Below, one piece after another: positions 1 to 11,855 of a stretch of 64,000 bases of DNA (position 1 is the stretch's first letter; every line of letters begins with the position of its first letter). The notes beneath the pieces are model-generated. The model made no database searches, had not been told where the DNA came from, and saw nothing but the letters and a program-made list of their open reading frames with translations. Source of the DNA: Corythucha ciliata (lineage: Eukaryota; Arthropoda; Insecta; Hemiptera; Tingidae); contig CM075937.1 of assembly GCA_038030265.1 (NCBI GenBank), forward strand, positions 24,284,198 through 24,348,197, in the 5' to 3' direction. A program made the position numbers and the translations under genes.

Positions 1-44
1 CAGGCCGGCACCGCGCTAACTCTCAGCCTATTGTATTATCAGTT

Positions 45-262
45 CCAGCGGTAAGGAACCTTTAAAGACGAGTAGACGCATACGGCGCCATGTTCGTTCT
101 TATCAGTTTAATAAGATAGGTTGGGGGTGGTTTGTTGACATTCACAAAACATGAACAAAAGGTGGATTTTACAAGGCTGATAATTGATAAGAGCGAACAT
201 GGCGTCTGTGATTTTACCTGTCTGATTATAGGTTCTCTACCAGCGGTTCAGTCACTGTATTG
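45..262. mobile_element. MITE-like inverted-repeat element
   Basis: Two imperfect arms face each other. The left arm (about 45-120) has CCAGCGGTAAGGAACC then CGCCATGTTCG; the right arm (about 185-262) carries the reverse complement in the same order. No coding capacity. I could not define a target duplication. It is most likely a short non-autonomous DNA transposon. Confidence 0.5.
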
Positions 263-296
263 TATGGTTGACAGCGTGCGGTGACCTTTAATCGGA

Positions 297-430
297 GTAG
301 TCCATTTGCGTAAAATTCTGCTCCGGGCAGTTCATTTCCAACCTTCTTCTACATTAACATATTTAATTAAGAGAAAACGCGTGGAAATTTACTGTCGCGA
401 GGCAGATTTTTTGGGGAATCGAGAACGCTA
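297..430. mobile_element. TAGCG-family MITE, degenerate copy
   Basis: Right end GAACGCTA and internal blocks (a CATTTCCAACC-type stretch, ACATATTTAATTAAGAG, GTGGAAATTTACTG) match the better copy at 40010-40150. The left tip is eroded. One of five copies in this window, the others being near 25448, 34957, 40010 and 53427. Confidence 0.5.
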
Positions 431-442
431 TTAGGTCCTCCT

Positions 443-541
443 CAAATTGAACCCAGCCTGTGTGAACATACACATACTGGTTCACACATTCACAGTCAAT
501 TATTTTTTGTCCGCGCGTGGGAGTGGCCTGGGTTCAATTTA
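443..541. repeat. Short hairpin with inverted ends
   Basis: CAAATTGAACCCA at 443-455 is reverse-complemented as TGGGTTCAATTT at 529-540, enclosing about 75 bp. MITE-like in shape, but only this copy was noticed. Nothing else is evident from 541 to 1000. Confidence 0.35.
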
Positions 542-1000
542 CAGCCGGTCACCCGGTATATATATAAAATACACGACTTATACATGTATATGTATAGGCC
601 GGTTATCGAGCTTTCCAAATCTGGCAACCCTAGTAACAGCAATAAATAAGGCAGCTCGTGAGTTAATTAAACCTCAATTCTTCAAAGATCATTTGGACCA
701 CAGTTCAAGAAACATAAATTGAAAGGATGATCTGGGGAGCTTGCAATTATGCAAATAGGACCCCAAGAATCAATCAGCTCACGGGGAGACCAATCCCAAA
801 TTGTACCCCCGGCTGGTGATTACAGAGGCATGTACTCAAGTTTGCGACTCTGAATGCTATCATGGGACTATGATAACTAAAGAGCACTCGTTACTGAAAA
901 GCTAAACATCGGAAGTTTTAGAGGTTTATAATTTTTTTAAAAAACAAGCAAACTTCGGCATACATTACGGAAATTAAAAGTTAAACCTCGTTTTCAACTC

Positions 1001-1531
1001 TTAGAACTTCTTGAATGCCTTCTTGGATCCTGTTCCCTTGGAGACTTTGAGAACGTTAAAACGAACGGTCTTGCTGAGAGGGCGACATTCACCGACCGTG
1101 ACGATGTCGCCAATTTCAACGTCTCGAAAGCAAGGCGACAGATGTACAGACATGTTTTTATGCCGTTTCTCGAACCTGACACCCCGAGACATGAATGAGA
1201 TTATCTGGGAGTGTTGAGAAAATAAAAATGAATTGCCTCACCTATTATATTTCCGTACGTAGTGAAGATAATCTCTTCGTATGACGATGGTTTTTTGCAT
1301 TTTCATTTTCTGAACAGTCCCCGTCAGTATTCGACCGCGAATTGAAATGTTACCCGTGAAGGGACATTTCTTGTCGATGTAGTTACCCTCGATGGCCTCA
1401 CGAGGAGTCTTGAACCCCAGACCGACGTTTCGAATCCGACGAAGTGACTTTTTAGACTTCTTCGTACCAGGTTTGCGTGCGAGAAAAATGAACGGCTGTT
1501 TCTGAAAGGCCTTCTCCACTTGCTCAGCCAT
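1001..1531 (-). CDS. RpS11: Ribosomal protein S11 (uS17), two exons
   Basis: Component of the cytoplasmic 40S subunit; uS17 binds 18S rRNA. Coding exons are 1531-1242 and 1175-1001, split by a 66-bp intron (donor G|GTGAGG, acceptor GTCAG|G) that falls inside an Arg codon. The joined frame gives 154 aa against about 158 in mammals. Diagnostic blocks are [51 protein letters not shown], then [16 protein letters not shown] and [18 protein letters not shown]. The ATG at 1531 sits in ACCATGG, a strong initiation context; the preceding in-frame GTG is not a credible start. The tail KKAFKKF followed by TAA is typical of the family. No AATAAA is obvious just downstream. No snoRNA fits in so short an intron. 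Confidence 0.97.
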
Positions 1532-2107
1532 GGTTGAGGACACGGAAAATAAAAATACACTTTTTTAAATAAAGTTCCACTGAACACACGTGCACCAAGG
1601 AGTCACGTCTAAGAGAAAGACAGAGTTTTTTAAGGTTAGATGAGGAGGAGGTTTCGAATCAGAATTGTTCCCCGAAAGAGTGTGCCACTGATGAAAATGC
1701 TGGGTTTGTGATGGAGAAAACTTCAAATTTGACGATTGTTCTTCGTTAATCCTAAAATGCATTTAAAGTTGACGCATATCAAGAGCAAATTTTCATCTAA
1801 AATCGACGTTCACAACTTCGTTGATTCACAAAACTCATTTCACCATGCATCCATTGCCCCTACATGAACAGAAACACGTACATAGTTAGTTATACAAACA
1901 CTACAAAAACTTGCTCATATTTCTAGCCAATTATAAAATAAAATAATTCAAAAATTCATCGGTTCATCCCAGTCCACCTCTCCACCCTCCCATCACTAAA
2001 CAACAAATAATTAGCAAAAATGACAACTGACGACTCAAGTGGCGTGTAGGAGAAGACGCGTGCAGTCACGCAAACTCCCTTCCCCACTCATTCTGTCTCG
2101 CTCGCAT

Positions 2108-2419
2108 TCAGTTCAGTTGCTCCCTTGCCTTTGAAGAGTGTGGTTTCGGGCGTGAACGCGAAGTGTGAAGGTGGATGGTATTAACGTTTTAAGGGGGGAC
2201 CTAATATTTTTACTATCTTGTACATACTCATTTGCATAATTTGTCGCACGCGAGAGTGCTGGAACTGAAGAAGAAGCTTTGAGATGTCGGAGGCGGATCG
2301 AGGATCAAGATACCCTGATTCCGCTAATCTTTAAAAGTTAATATCGAAGAGCAATCTTGTTCCTCATATTTTGTCGAATTATTATTATTCTGGGTATGGG
2401 AATTTCCGCTCGATTCAAG
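2108..2419 (+). other. Candidate 5' exon of an unidentified plus-strand gene
   Basis: A sequence rich in TCAGT initiator-like motifs (about 2108-2120) is followed by a leader with a 16-codon upstream ORF (ATG at 2284), then ATG at 2396 opening MGISARFK. That frame runs straight into AAG|GTAAGC, a good splice donor, at 2419/2420. The Met-Gly start could allow N-myristoylation. It lies head-to-head with RpS11, about 0.6 kb away, so the two might share a promoter region. I could not find the next exon and do not recognise the protein. This is inferred from splice and start signals only. Confidence 0.3.
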
Positions 2420-3780
2420 GTAAGCTGCTCTCGTTTTGCATATTTTTGGTGAAATTGTTGCGATTGTTTATTTCCCTTAGGAAAATCCTGGAACTATTGT
2501 CTAATCGCGTTCTTTAAACGTCCTATGCACACTTCAATCTGTAAACAACCTGGCGCCACAGTCCCTGCAATTGTCTTTTCTTTGAATCCTTTTTTTTATT
2601 TTTTTTTATTGTAATCAGTTTCGAGTGAAGGTCTTTTGTTAATCTCATACAGTCGTTCCCCAAACCACATAGCGTCTGAGTCAGCTTTATTTGTACACTT
2701 AGGGAATTTTTGCACATCGAACTAACAATTGTCTTGAGCCACCTTTCAGCCCTGTGAGAATATCTCTTCATTTATTCATTCATCAGCCAATTAGTCCTAA
2801 TTTTTAATGATAAATTTGTTTAACAGCTGGCAGAGGTCTGAATGACAGGTTACAAGAGGTTGTGTCAATGTTATCAGTGATTTCATTTTTTTTTTTTTTT
2901 TGCTTCCTTGTTATCCTCTTCTTGCAATACTTATTTTTATTCCTTGTCGTAGGGACCAATGCTTTTGTCTTTATTTAAATCCTGCGTTGGGAGAGATCAC
3001 TTCAGGTTGTTCCAGTCGATTTAACATTTCATTCCGAGGGGTGGATATGTAGGCTTTTGCCTTATTGACAAGAGTTCTGCTTCGAGTAGGAACTGGGCTG
3101 AGTGGGCTCTTGCTGTTCGGACCGGATGGTTACCCCATCATATGCCTTTTCACCCCCTTTTAACCAAAATTTTATAGGAGGATAATGCTTCTTCAAATCG
3201 TTGAGTAAGATGGTTACAAAATTTGGTTTTTTTGTCAGTCGGAAAATCTGTTAGCGGACGTAATTTCCCCTTCCCACGGTTTTTTTACATTCGTTCCATG
3301 CGACTGTGTCTATATAGGAATTTCCAGCTGAGAACATTCAACTTGAAAAACTTAAACAAAATGATTAAAAACGTGGGCATAATTTTTAATAAGAAAGTAC
3401 CAAATCTGGAATGAATTCATTGGTACTTCCTCATCAATATCAATGACTCTTTAGAGCTTTCTACCATGTTGCCCATTCTAATATTTGGAAGATCAAGAGG
3501 GTCACCTTCCTGGGTGGATTTGACACTTTGAAATACCAATCAATTTCCCGGGTCTATCCTTTTGAACACCCAAGTTATGTGGATTTGGCAATTTCCCGGG
3601 GCTTGCACATTAAAAAATCCAATTTTGCGGGAGTAAACTGTTAAAAAATCCTTGAAATTCATCAAAGAAATTCCCAGACATTTTTTTCTCGATACTCGAA
3701 TTGCGTTGGACCAAGCCCTTGACCCTTCCTTCGTCGTCCGGAAAGATATCGAATGTTGACAACTTTCGGCTGTTTTTATA
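2420..3780. other. No gene recognised
   Basis: AT-rich sequence with several poly-T runs (about 2590-2610 and 2887-2901). Around 3500-3660 there are loosely repeated blocks resembling CAATTTCCCGGG, similar in style to the degenerate arrays elsewhere. No convincing open frame with splice sites was seen. Confidence 0.5.
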
Positions 3781-4144
3781 GGTTCGTTCGTTTGTCGTCC
3801 GGAGCTGCTCTGGACTGCACGAACAGTCCGAAAAGCGTTCTTTTGTAATCCCGAACTACACTGAAAGCGTTCGTTTGTCAAACCTCGGACTGTTCAGTGC
3901 AGCACTATCTACACTGAAAAATTAGGAGGAGCTTGCTGCTCGAAATGTTATAACCTGCTCTATAATTACCTTTTGTCAACATTTCTGACTGGGAAGCGGG
4001 AATAAATTATAAAGGTAACGATGTTGTTTTCGTTAGGTTAGCCATTTGCACGAAAAGCGTTCGTTTGCTTTTCAAAAATTACGCCAATCCCGGACTGCTC
4101 GAACTACACCTGCACCACTGCACTGAACGACAAACGAACGAACC
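3781..4144. mobile_element. TIR element with GGTTCGTTCG ends
   Basis: Starts GGTTCGTTCGTTTGTCGT and ends with its reverse complement, about 18 bp nearly perfect. The inside holds further CGTTCGTTTG and CGGACTG repeats in both orientations. Flanks TTATA and TTATG may be the remains of a target duplication. No coding capacity; a 364-bp non-autonomous DNA transposon. Confidence 0.65.
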
Positions 4145-4149
4145 TTATG

Positions 4150-5084
4150 ATAACGAATAGTTCACTCCTCTTTGAACGTAGACAACCAGGTTTTATTTTT
4201 CGCAGGATGTATTTCGGGTCCTGCCCGGAACTCCTCTTCAGTATACTGGACACAGGGAATCAAATAACTATAAGAGAGCCTGAGAGCCAGCCAAAAGGCA
4301 TGGTAAAGTGACAAGAGGGGTTGGCCCACAGCGCTTCGGGGCGCTAAGGCGATAACTAGAATGACCCCTCCTACACCGCACAGTCCACAGGTCTCCCCTT
4401 TCACCTCTTCCAGCCCTCTTCAATTACCGTGTCATTTTGATTACGGATTCCTTATTTTCCTTGATTGGGTAAAATCAAACAACATAATTTGTCGTTATTT
4501 CCGAAAAGTACGTTTATTTATCACTTTCGAAGTACACTGAGTAATAGACGAGAAACGGAGAAAATAGAAAGAAGGAGTTTTAGTTTACATCCACATAGCA
4601 CATTACTTTGATTTACCGACAAGGTTTTAGCGTAATTTAGCCTAAAAAAAAAAACGAAGGCTCGATTTCTTTACAAATTCCCCTGATAGTACCGTGAAAG
4701 CTTTCAAGTAAAAGTCGTGAAAGACTGCCTCACGAAACATGAACGCATACACTTCTAGTTGTATCACTGATTTCCAGAGAAAGGATTGGCATTCCCAAAA
4801 GATCCCCAACGAATACATGAACAAAGAAATTAAGTACCAAATTGTTCACAATATCATATTTATATGCAGCACTTGCCTCTCATCCGTGGCGAAAAATAAT
4901 AATGGCATTCCATCTCAATCTCACCTTGTGCTCAGACACCCTCTAACAAAACATCTATGCTACGAGCCATATCGCCTGAAAAGAATATGTTTCGTGTTAT
5001 ACGTCAGCTTTTGAATTAAAACAAATGAACGTGACCACTTACAGTTACAAGCAAAGAAATTTCAAACGAAGAACAGGCGGAAGA
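4150..5084. other. No gene recognised
   Basis: Mixed-composition sequence. Open frames of 60-91 codons occur on both strands but lack recognisable domains, starts in context or splice partners. Confidence 0.5.
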
Positions 5085-5690
5085 AACAAGGAACAAAAAA
5101 AATTCGCTCCGGCAGCTGGTGGTCGGAAAGAGTGCATTTCATTTTGTATACGGATACCCTAAGCCGTCCCAGAAGAAGTAATGTTGAGATCATGATTTCT
5201 TTCGTTAACGTTTGAACCTCCCTCGTACTGTTTGCTGCCGGGTTTGTTTAAGCTGAACTTAATGGGAATCAATGGCTACTTCAAAATCATCGTACCGAAT
5301 ATAATGCTTCTGGAATCAATTGGTGATTTGAAGTGATTTTTTTAACAGTTCAAGCCGTATTACCCCCAACCAAGTCGACCGATTTGACCCAATGCAATAC
5401 CAAGCGAGGTCGTATGACTACCGATTTTTGTGCCAAAGCGCGTCCCGCTAACAAGACCACACACTTACTTCCACTCCGGGGGCTCCACCCCCTCCACCTT
5501 GACTTTTTCAAAAAATTAAAATGGGAATCAAAGCCAATGGGAGTCAATCAATGGGAGTCTAACATGGAGTATACGTACCGAATATGATGCTTCTAGAATC
5601 AACTGGTGATTTTTACGGATTTTTTGACCATTTCAAGCCCTACTTCCCCTCCCTCCACCTTGACCGATTTGGCCCAAATGCAATTAGTAC
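5085..5690. repeat. Dispersed repeat, inverted partner of 15636-16775
   Basis: The block at 5100-5165 (containing CCGGCAGCTGGTGGTCGGAA) reappears reverse-complemented at 16700-16770. The block at 5270-5690 (containing ACGTACCGAATATGATGCTT and CCGATTTGGCCCAAATGC) is the reverse complement of the ~300-bp tandem units at 15636-16410. At least one and a half units are present here. Confidence 0.7.
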
Positions 5691-5904
5691 AGTCAAAAAA
5701 TGATTTCTAGGGGGCAAAACTAGGTCCACTTCCGAAACTTGGCTCAAAAATCCCTTATTATAGTAGAATACGAGATCCGATGAGTCCCGTGTTGAGGGAG
5801 GGGGGGGGAACCATGATTGCGGAGTGGAGGAAAGTTTGGAAAATTCCTTAAATTTGAGTTTTTATGTCTGACTTGAATTTAAGGTGGTTTCCGACGTATT
5901 TGTT

Positions 5905-6310
5905 CACGCTGAGTCGAATGAGACCACAGCCAGGTCGCTAGCACCAATATTGTCCGAGTTATGATGCAATTTGTACTAAAAAACACAGGTTTTTCAGGTA
6001 AAATCGCGACAATTTTTAATTTGAAGGAAATTTCCGGTTTGGTCAGCGTTCATATAATTCCTTATGTAGTTTTCAATGCTGAATCGAATGAGACCAAAGC
6101 CAACCCGCTAGGATTGATACTTTTCGAGTTTTGGCCAAATTAGTATAAAAAAAAAGGTTTTTATTTTTTCATTTTCAAACTATCCAAGTGGTGGTCCCAG
6201 TTTATGATCAGTGTGTGATTCTCTCAGCACTTATGCATTTTTTAGTGCTGAATCCAATGGGACCTGAGCCAAGTCGCTAGCACAAATAGTTCCTGAGTTA
6301 TGGCCAATTT
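5905..6310. repeat. Tandem repeat, period about 169 bp, three copies
   Basis: The blocks GAGTCGAATGAGACC, GAATCGAATGAGACC and GAATCCAATGGGACC start at about 5912, 6082 and 6250. Each is followed by a CGCTAG block and then GAGTT(A/T)TG(G/A). A further relative lies near 23810-23880. The copies are strongly diverged, so the array is old. Confidence 0.6.
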
Positions 6311-6573
6311 TGTACGAAAAGACACGAGTTTTGAGCCTGAAATCACAAGTTTTGTCTTCTGGCACTTGAAAAGCCTTAGAAATTCTGGGATAAGGTCAAC
6401 GAAACTCGGGCTGGACACGTATAACAGTAAGGTTTAGCAATATAATGCCCGCTACCTGCTCTTGCTTGGTGGTGCGGCTACCTGGTTAGATTAATAATGA
6501 GAAGAATGGTACAAAAGGTTGAGACCTTCCTACATCCTAGCTTAGGAGACCGACCGTTTCGACTCTCCGACAA

Positions 6574-6651
6574 GCCTACACACGTTCCGACCGAAGGATC
6601 CTATAGCTAGGATCCTAGGTAAAGGACGGTCGTGTCGGAACGTATGTAGGG
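6574..6651. repeat. Hairpin with a palindromic centre
   Basis: CCTACACACGTTCCGACCG pairs with the reverse complement at 6630-6650 with few mismatches. The loop is itself a palindrome, GGATCCTATAGCTAGGATCC. The whole could extrude as a long stem. Function unknown; possibly a very small MITE. Confidence 0.4.
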
Positions 6652-6774
6652 GCCTTTAGCAAAATTTCTCAGCTGATTACTTTGAATTATTCCACCTTGT
6701 TTATTTCGCTAACGCACGCGTTAAGAGTAGAATAGGGGGGCTGATCCACTTAAGTCTCGAGCTGAACCACTTGC

Positions 6775-6952
6775 CTGAAGGGAGGGGGGTTGTTTAAAGG
6801 TACCTTTTCGTGATTTTCGCCTGTATCTAAAAAACGGTGCGTCTTAGACAAACACTTTTGCACACAGAATGGAAGCTCACTAAATTCTCTTCAACTTTTA
6901 CTCCATACATTTTTTTTTTTTAATTCCCAACAGTTTTCGAGATATACACCCC
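6775..6952. repeat. Dispersed repeat, inverted partner of 17080-17262
   Basis: Shares with 17080-17262, in reverse orientation, the blocks GACGCACCG, GATACAGGC, CGAAAAGGTA and CTCGAAAACTG followed by an A-run. Identity looks like roughly 70-75%. Nothing coding. Confidence 0.55.
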
Positions 6953-6953
6953 T

Positions 6954-7063
6954 GGGGGTCAACCATGAGCTAGCGTAAAAATACCGTCAAAACGCGGTAT
7001 CTATGGCGTTATAACATTATTTTTGATAAAGCGTCCTTAGTTACCCGCTTGCGTTAATTTTTC
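6954..7063. mobile_element. GGGGGTCAACC MITE, truncated copy
   Basis: Begins GGGGGTCAACCATGAGCTAG and follows, in the opposite orientation, the complete MITE inserted in the Gypsy gag at 44216-44350. It ends at about GCGTTAATTTTT, so the distal inverted repeat is missing. Confidence 0.7.
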
Positions 7064-7135
7064 CGGGGATTTCGTGAATTCAAATTTATTGCCAACTCAA
7101 CGCGAAGAAGTTACAAGGCAACGTCAAAAACAATG

Positions 7136-9423
7136 CAGGGTGGTTCGGGATAAGTATGACAAAAATTTTTGGGTAAAACTACGTCAAAAGTGGAGTAGAA
7201 CGCGACCTTTGCGGGTGTCCTACCTTCATTTTCCTAGGAGTTATGTGATTTTTTTAGTGTTTTCATTTGATAACTGAACTTGCTCTAGAAAAACGCAGAT
7301 TACTCGGCGTCTGTTACGATTTCTTCAAGTGACCACAGTTTCGGAAAATACGGAAGATTTGCTGTGCGATGATGGTACATTCTTCTAAAGCATCACAAAC
7401 CATCAAAGATCTGGTATTTTTACCATTAAATTCCAAAAATCTCTAATTCTTTGCTCTAGAAAAACATATGCCATTTGCCCAGTGTCTGAGCTTTCCGATG
7501 GTGCCCTCACGATCAAAATCATCAATCTCCTTTGACGCAAAATATTCCTTTTTAGATTAAAAACCGTGAGTTTTTTGTTGCCAAAATGGCAACTGTTATT
7601 AATTTTTGGCAGCCTTTTTCCCTCATTTTCATCACCTTCTTCTTGAGATGTGTCAAAAACTGAAAATTTTATGATTTGTCAGCAAGACCTGCTCATTTGC
7701 GTTTTCTCCTCCCCATACGCCCCTACCTATTTCTGATCCCTGTGCATACCGGCACCTGTGTCCCTCGTGACCTCCGCTGAACCCCTCTAGGCATTAAAAG
7801 GCACTGGTGTAGGCACGTGAACGCTGCAGAGGAGGGAACACGACGATTACAGGGAGACAGCGAGTTTCATATTGATTTCCACCTGAACTGAGCGAGCACT
7901 GCACCCACACTATCCGTAAACGAGGTGTATTCAGACGTACTCCCTCACGGTGATTTCAGCAATTTTAAATCCCTCATCGGGGTGATCTCTCAGATATCTC
8001 CTTAACCTAAAACGTCGAGTTATGACGAGCAGAAAATCATTCACGACTCATTCCTCATCAGTAGATTCCTATACACCGAGTATTTGCTGTTCGGCTCTTT
8101 TTGACCGCATTGAGGACGTTTTATATCCGTTGAGAGATCAGTGAAAGTATTTCTGCGTTACTGCTAAAAACTCATCCAAATTCTGTTTTACGAAGGCTGC
8201 GCCGAATCTTGGCTGATGTCGGTCTACACATAAGGAGGAACATTTGGTTGTAGTTGAATGGTCGCCCTTTACACAACGAACGGCACTTCGTACTTTTAGC
8301 TGATTCCTCATTCTTAATCACTTTTTCCTTGAACATTGGCTGTTTTTTCAATTATTACGTATGTTATCTATGCTGTTCTTGTAATTTATTATCTCACATT
8401 CAGACATTCTGAGAGGCCCTGCCTCTCCCCTCACCAACTCTGGCTTTAAAACATACTTCTAATCCAAAAACGATCTCTCATTCCTCATCAAAGCCCATCG
8501 GTTTTTACTATTCAAACAGCTACTTCTTCACGAATACTTTTAAAATCCCGAGACTATTGCACTCCATTTAAAAGCTGACAAAATGAGGAAGTTTTTCCTA
8601 CAAACCCAAAAAATATTTTCCTTTAAGGAGTGGAGAAAATCGCAGCTGAAAAACATGGAAAAGATACAAAGATAAAAAAACGTCACTTTCCAGCAGCTTT
8701 AGCGCCCTGAGGAAATGACCAAATTCATAATACAATGCAGTCATGTTGAAGAAAATTGTGCTCTCTTTCGAATGACCCAATCAGTTTTGAGCTAGAATTG
8801 ATTCTAGAGCGGCCGGGAGCAAGTATTTCATCAAAAATATAGCCCCACAGAAAAATTAAAGATGGTGGAATGACTCGAAAACCAAGCTGAATTCCGGAAA
8901 AGTGAATTCAGTAATTTCGACCACAAATCAGCTGTACTATGACCAGTTTTCGGCTGAGCATCTAATTTTCGAACACCCTGTTTAGAGAATTCCGGAGACC
9001 ACTGAATTCGTGTTCTAGAGGTTCTGAAACATGACATGACCCATGTATGCCACCATCATGACGAGACCGGTAACCATCTGGAAATGGCATATGTTTTTCT
9101 AGAGCACCGAATAGGAGATTTTTGGAATTTAATGGTAAAAATGCCAGATCTTTGGTGGTTTGTAATGTCTTTGAAGAATGTAATGAAAATCATATCACAG
9201 GAAATCTTCCGTAGTTTCCGAACCTTTGGTCACTTTTTGAAGAAATCGTAGCTGAAGTCGAGCAATACGCGTTTCTCTAGAGCAAATTCAGTTGGGAAAT
9301 AAAAACACTAAACAATTTATAACTCCTAGGAAAATGAAGATAGGACGTCCGCGAAGATAGGACGTCCACTTTTGACATAGTTTTACCCAAAAATTGTTGT
9401 CACACTTATCCTGAACCACCCTG
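7136..9423. mobile_element. Foldback element FB-H (CAGGGTGGTTC tips)
   Basis: Left arm (about 7136-7510) opens CAGGGTGGTTCGGGATAAG. The right arm (about 9045-9423) is its diverged reverse complement, ending CTTATCCTGAACCACCCTG. Shared internal blocks include GCTCTAGAAAAAC and CCAAAGATCTGG (forward or reverse). The tips extend beyond CAGGG into ACAATG on one side and CATTGT on the other. The loop is interrupted by the partial FB-A copy at 7957-8980. No transposase frame is visible. A diverged arm fragment recurs at 58395-58700. Confidence 0.75.
7957..8980. mobile_element. Foldback element FB-A, 5'-truncated copy
   Basis: Follows the complete FB-A at 37487-39423 from its internal region (matching from about 38403) through the whole right arm. 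It includes CTAGAGCGGCCGGGAGCAAG and ends GAACACCCTG. The left arm is absent. It lies inside the loop of FB-H. Confidence 0.8.
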
Positions 9424-9432
9424 CATTGTTTT

Positions 9433-10650
9433 TTACCTTGTTTGTGACGAAGAGATCTTCGAGATGAATCCATCAATTAAATAGGGAGCCGCATCCACGA
9501 TGATACAGTGAAGTCGTCTTTTAAAGCATTCGAAAGAAATGCTAGGCTCCTTCAGTGTTTCCGGAATCGCGTTGAAAAGAATTAATCCCTGTATACGTAA
9601 GCTCAGGCGAGCTGAGGATGCAAGACGAGTGAAATCCGCTCTCAAGTCAAAGGCGCGCCTAGTAGCGTGGGAGTGGGCAGAGGTGCAGGAAGTAAATTCC
9701 TCGATATGCGTGCGAACAAAAAGCAAAGTCCGAAAGACGTAGGCGCCGGACAACGTCATAATCGAAAGTCGTTTGAACCCCTCCCGGCACGAATAACGGG
9801 GGCGCAGGCCACACATCGCGCGAATTGCGGCCTTTCAGAGTCGGAAAATCTTCTCGCTGTGCGCGGAATTACCCCATACCTCGATGCCAAAGGTCATACG
9901 GGAGGAAAAAAAAAGCGAAAAATGCTTGCCTAAGCAGATCCGGCGAGACAGAGCCCCTGAGGCGGCGAAGGACAAAAATAGGCATCGAAAGCTGAGACGA
10001 GAGGGCCTGAACGTGGGGAGCCCAGGTTAAACGAGAGTCGAAGACAAGACCGAGGAATTTGACCGTTTCAGATGGGGATTTAAACCCCATGTACAGATCC
10101 TGCGTCTTATCCTCATTCAGTACCAGTCGGTTCGCAAGACACCAGGATCGGACCGCAGAGGTAGCACCGTCCAAGGCGCGAGAGAGATCCGCTTCATTCC
10201 TACTAGAGCACAGAACCGTCGTGTCATCAGCGTAGAGAAAAAATTCGAACACGGAGGGAGATTGGGCCAAGCACAGGTCGTTGATGAACAACTAGAATAT
10301 AATGGGGCCCAAGATTGAACCCTGCCGAACTCCGATGTTGGCGGCCCCAGTCAGCTCACCCCCAAAGAACACGCACTGCTGCCAGTCAACAAGGTAAGAC
10401 TGAAAGAATCCGCAAGAGGATTCATCAAAGACATAGTGACGCAGTTTGGCGATAAGAATGTCCATGTCGAGGGAATCGAACGCGCGCGAGAGGTCGAATA
10501 GTCTAAGGCCCACCTTCGATCCTGACTCCAGACCACGCAGAATTCTGTACTCGGAACTCAACAACTGAAAACTGAGTTTCAGTTGTACTTCCATACGCTG
10601 AAGATGGCGAATAGCCGAGCCGGTTCGTTTTTGACGCACCTCAACGAGGG
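9433..10650 (-). pseudogene. Non-LTR retrotransposon reverse transcriptase relic (Jockey/CR1-like)
   Basis: Decayed, 5'-truncated RT reading leftward. From 10639 the frame shows the palm block FDLSRAFDSLD and GVRQGSILGP, then meets an in-frame TAG at about 10289-10291. The same frame resumes with FINDLCLAQ, the catalytic box YADDT and NRLVLNEDKTQ, then shifts frame near 9880 in a T-rich run. The C-terminal part (MCGLRPRYSCREGFKRL to LFNAIPETL) is in another frame down to 9433. In an intact element this enzyme makes cDNA by target-primed reverse transcription. The nonsense codon and frameshift mean this copy is inactive. Clade is assigned by eye only. Confidence 0.85.
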
Positions 10651-10659
10651 AAGATTGAC

Positions 10660-11740
10660 AATGTAGGCTCCTTCGGCTACAACTTTATGCATGCATTACC
10701 TACTATAGCCCGTCAAGCCTTTACTTTTCTACAGCCTGCTCTCTCTCATTCGATTACTTGCAACATCTCTTCCCTCTACTTTCGTTACCGAATCGTTTGT
10801 CCCACTGTTTACCAAGTAAAAGTGTTAATGTCAATCCGAAGTCCCCTGAGAGGGTTAGGAAAAATAGCTAGAGGGGCTGATCACAGGAGGGCGAGGTCCA
10901 CGTTTAACTTGACCTATAACCCTCATAGTTTAAGCGATCTTATTAACAATTTATCAATTTGGATAACCATGAAAAATTTGCTGAGTCAGGGAATTTTGTT
11001 CTGGGGAAGCTGTAGACACCCTGACCCTGAAATGTGGCCTTTTTCAAAAACATTATTATGACCTCACGTTTTTTCTCAATATTTTCATCGTATCTTCTTA
11101 CCTGTTCACTTTTAGCGTAAAGCATAAGTTTAGGAGTTGAGGAGAATTGAAATTGCTTCAAGAATATATGTATAAACGCCAATTTATCTTTAAGGGGTTT
11201 TCGGCTATGAATTTTTAATGCCTTGGTGGTTTTAAAATAACGTCAAGGAACGTCATAAATACGGGCAATAGATTTTAATTGACAACTCCAACTAAGGAAG
11301 AATACTGAATACGATAAATTAAAATCAATAATATTTGAGTATTTTAAAAAGTTACGGATCCTCGGCCAAAGAATCGTCCTCATCATCTTGCTCGCCGTCA
11401 AACGGGAAGGTATTGGTCTAGTGTCGTATTGGAAATCCCCCCCTGCGAAACTAGCCATGCCGCCCCTTCATCTCACAATCAGTTCAATCATATAACCCTG
11501 AATAAGGAGAAGATTTCGAAGTTTACTGCAGGAAGTCCTCATCAGAAATTTTCATTAGTTAGTGACATGTTAAAATTAACTTTAGGTAATTAAATTATTT
11601 TTGAGTTGAAACATTCATTTTTATTGCAATTTTGTCGACTAGTCTGACGACAGAGGACTGATTGTGAGAGAATAGCAGCTCTGCGTCGTACCCCCAATGT
11701 TTAGCTGAGCACTGAGTTAATTTTTATTAGTGCATTTCAT
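10660..11740. other. No gene recognised
   Basis: No supported gene. At about 11240-11266 a solitary end resembling GTCAAGGAACGTCATAAATA matches the right tip of the MITE at 17932-18187. Open frames at 10687-11061 and elsewhere have no recognisable features. Confidence 0.5.
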
Positions 11741-11749
11741 TCTGAAAAT

Positions 11750-11855
11750 GCACTATTGGTCTCGTCGTGATGGTGGCAAACATGGGTCATGTCATGTTTT
11801 TTTCACGTTTCAGAACCTCTAGAACACGAATTCAGTGGTCTCCAGGATTCGTATA
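11750..11855. mobile_element. Fragment of FB-H interior, inverted
   Basis: Nearly identical to the reverse complement of 8982-9063, including GATGGTGGCA, GGGTCATGTCATG and CCTCTAGAACACGAATTCAG. It stops exactly where element FB-B begins at 11856, just as the 9 kb copy stops at the tip of FB-A. Confidence 0.75.

Noticed and set aside
9869..10291. Functional reverse transcriptase
   Set aside because: The YADDT box is present, but an in-frame stop before it and a frameshift after it break the protein.
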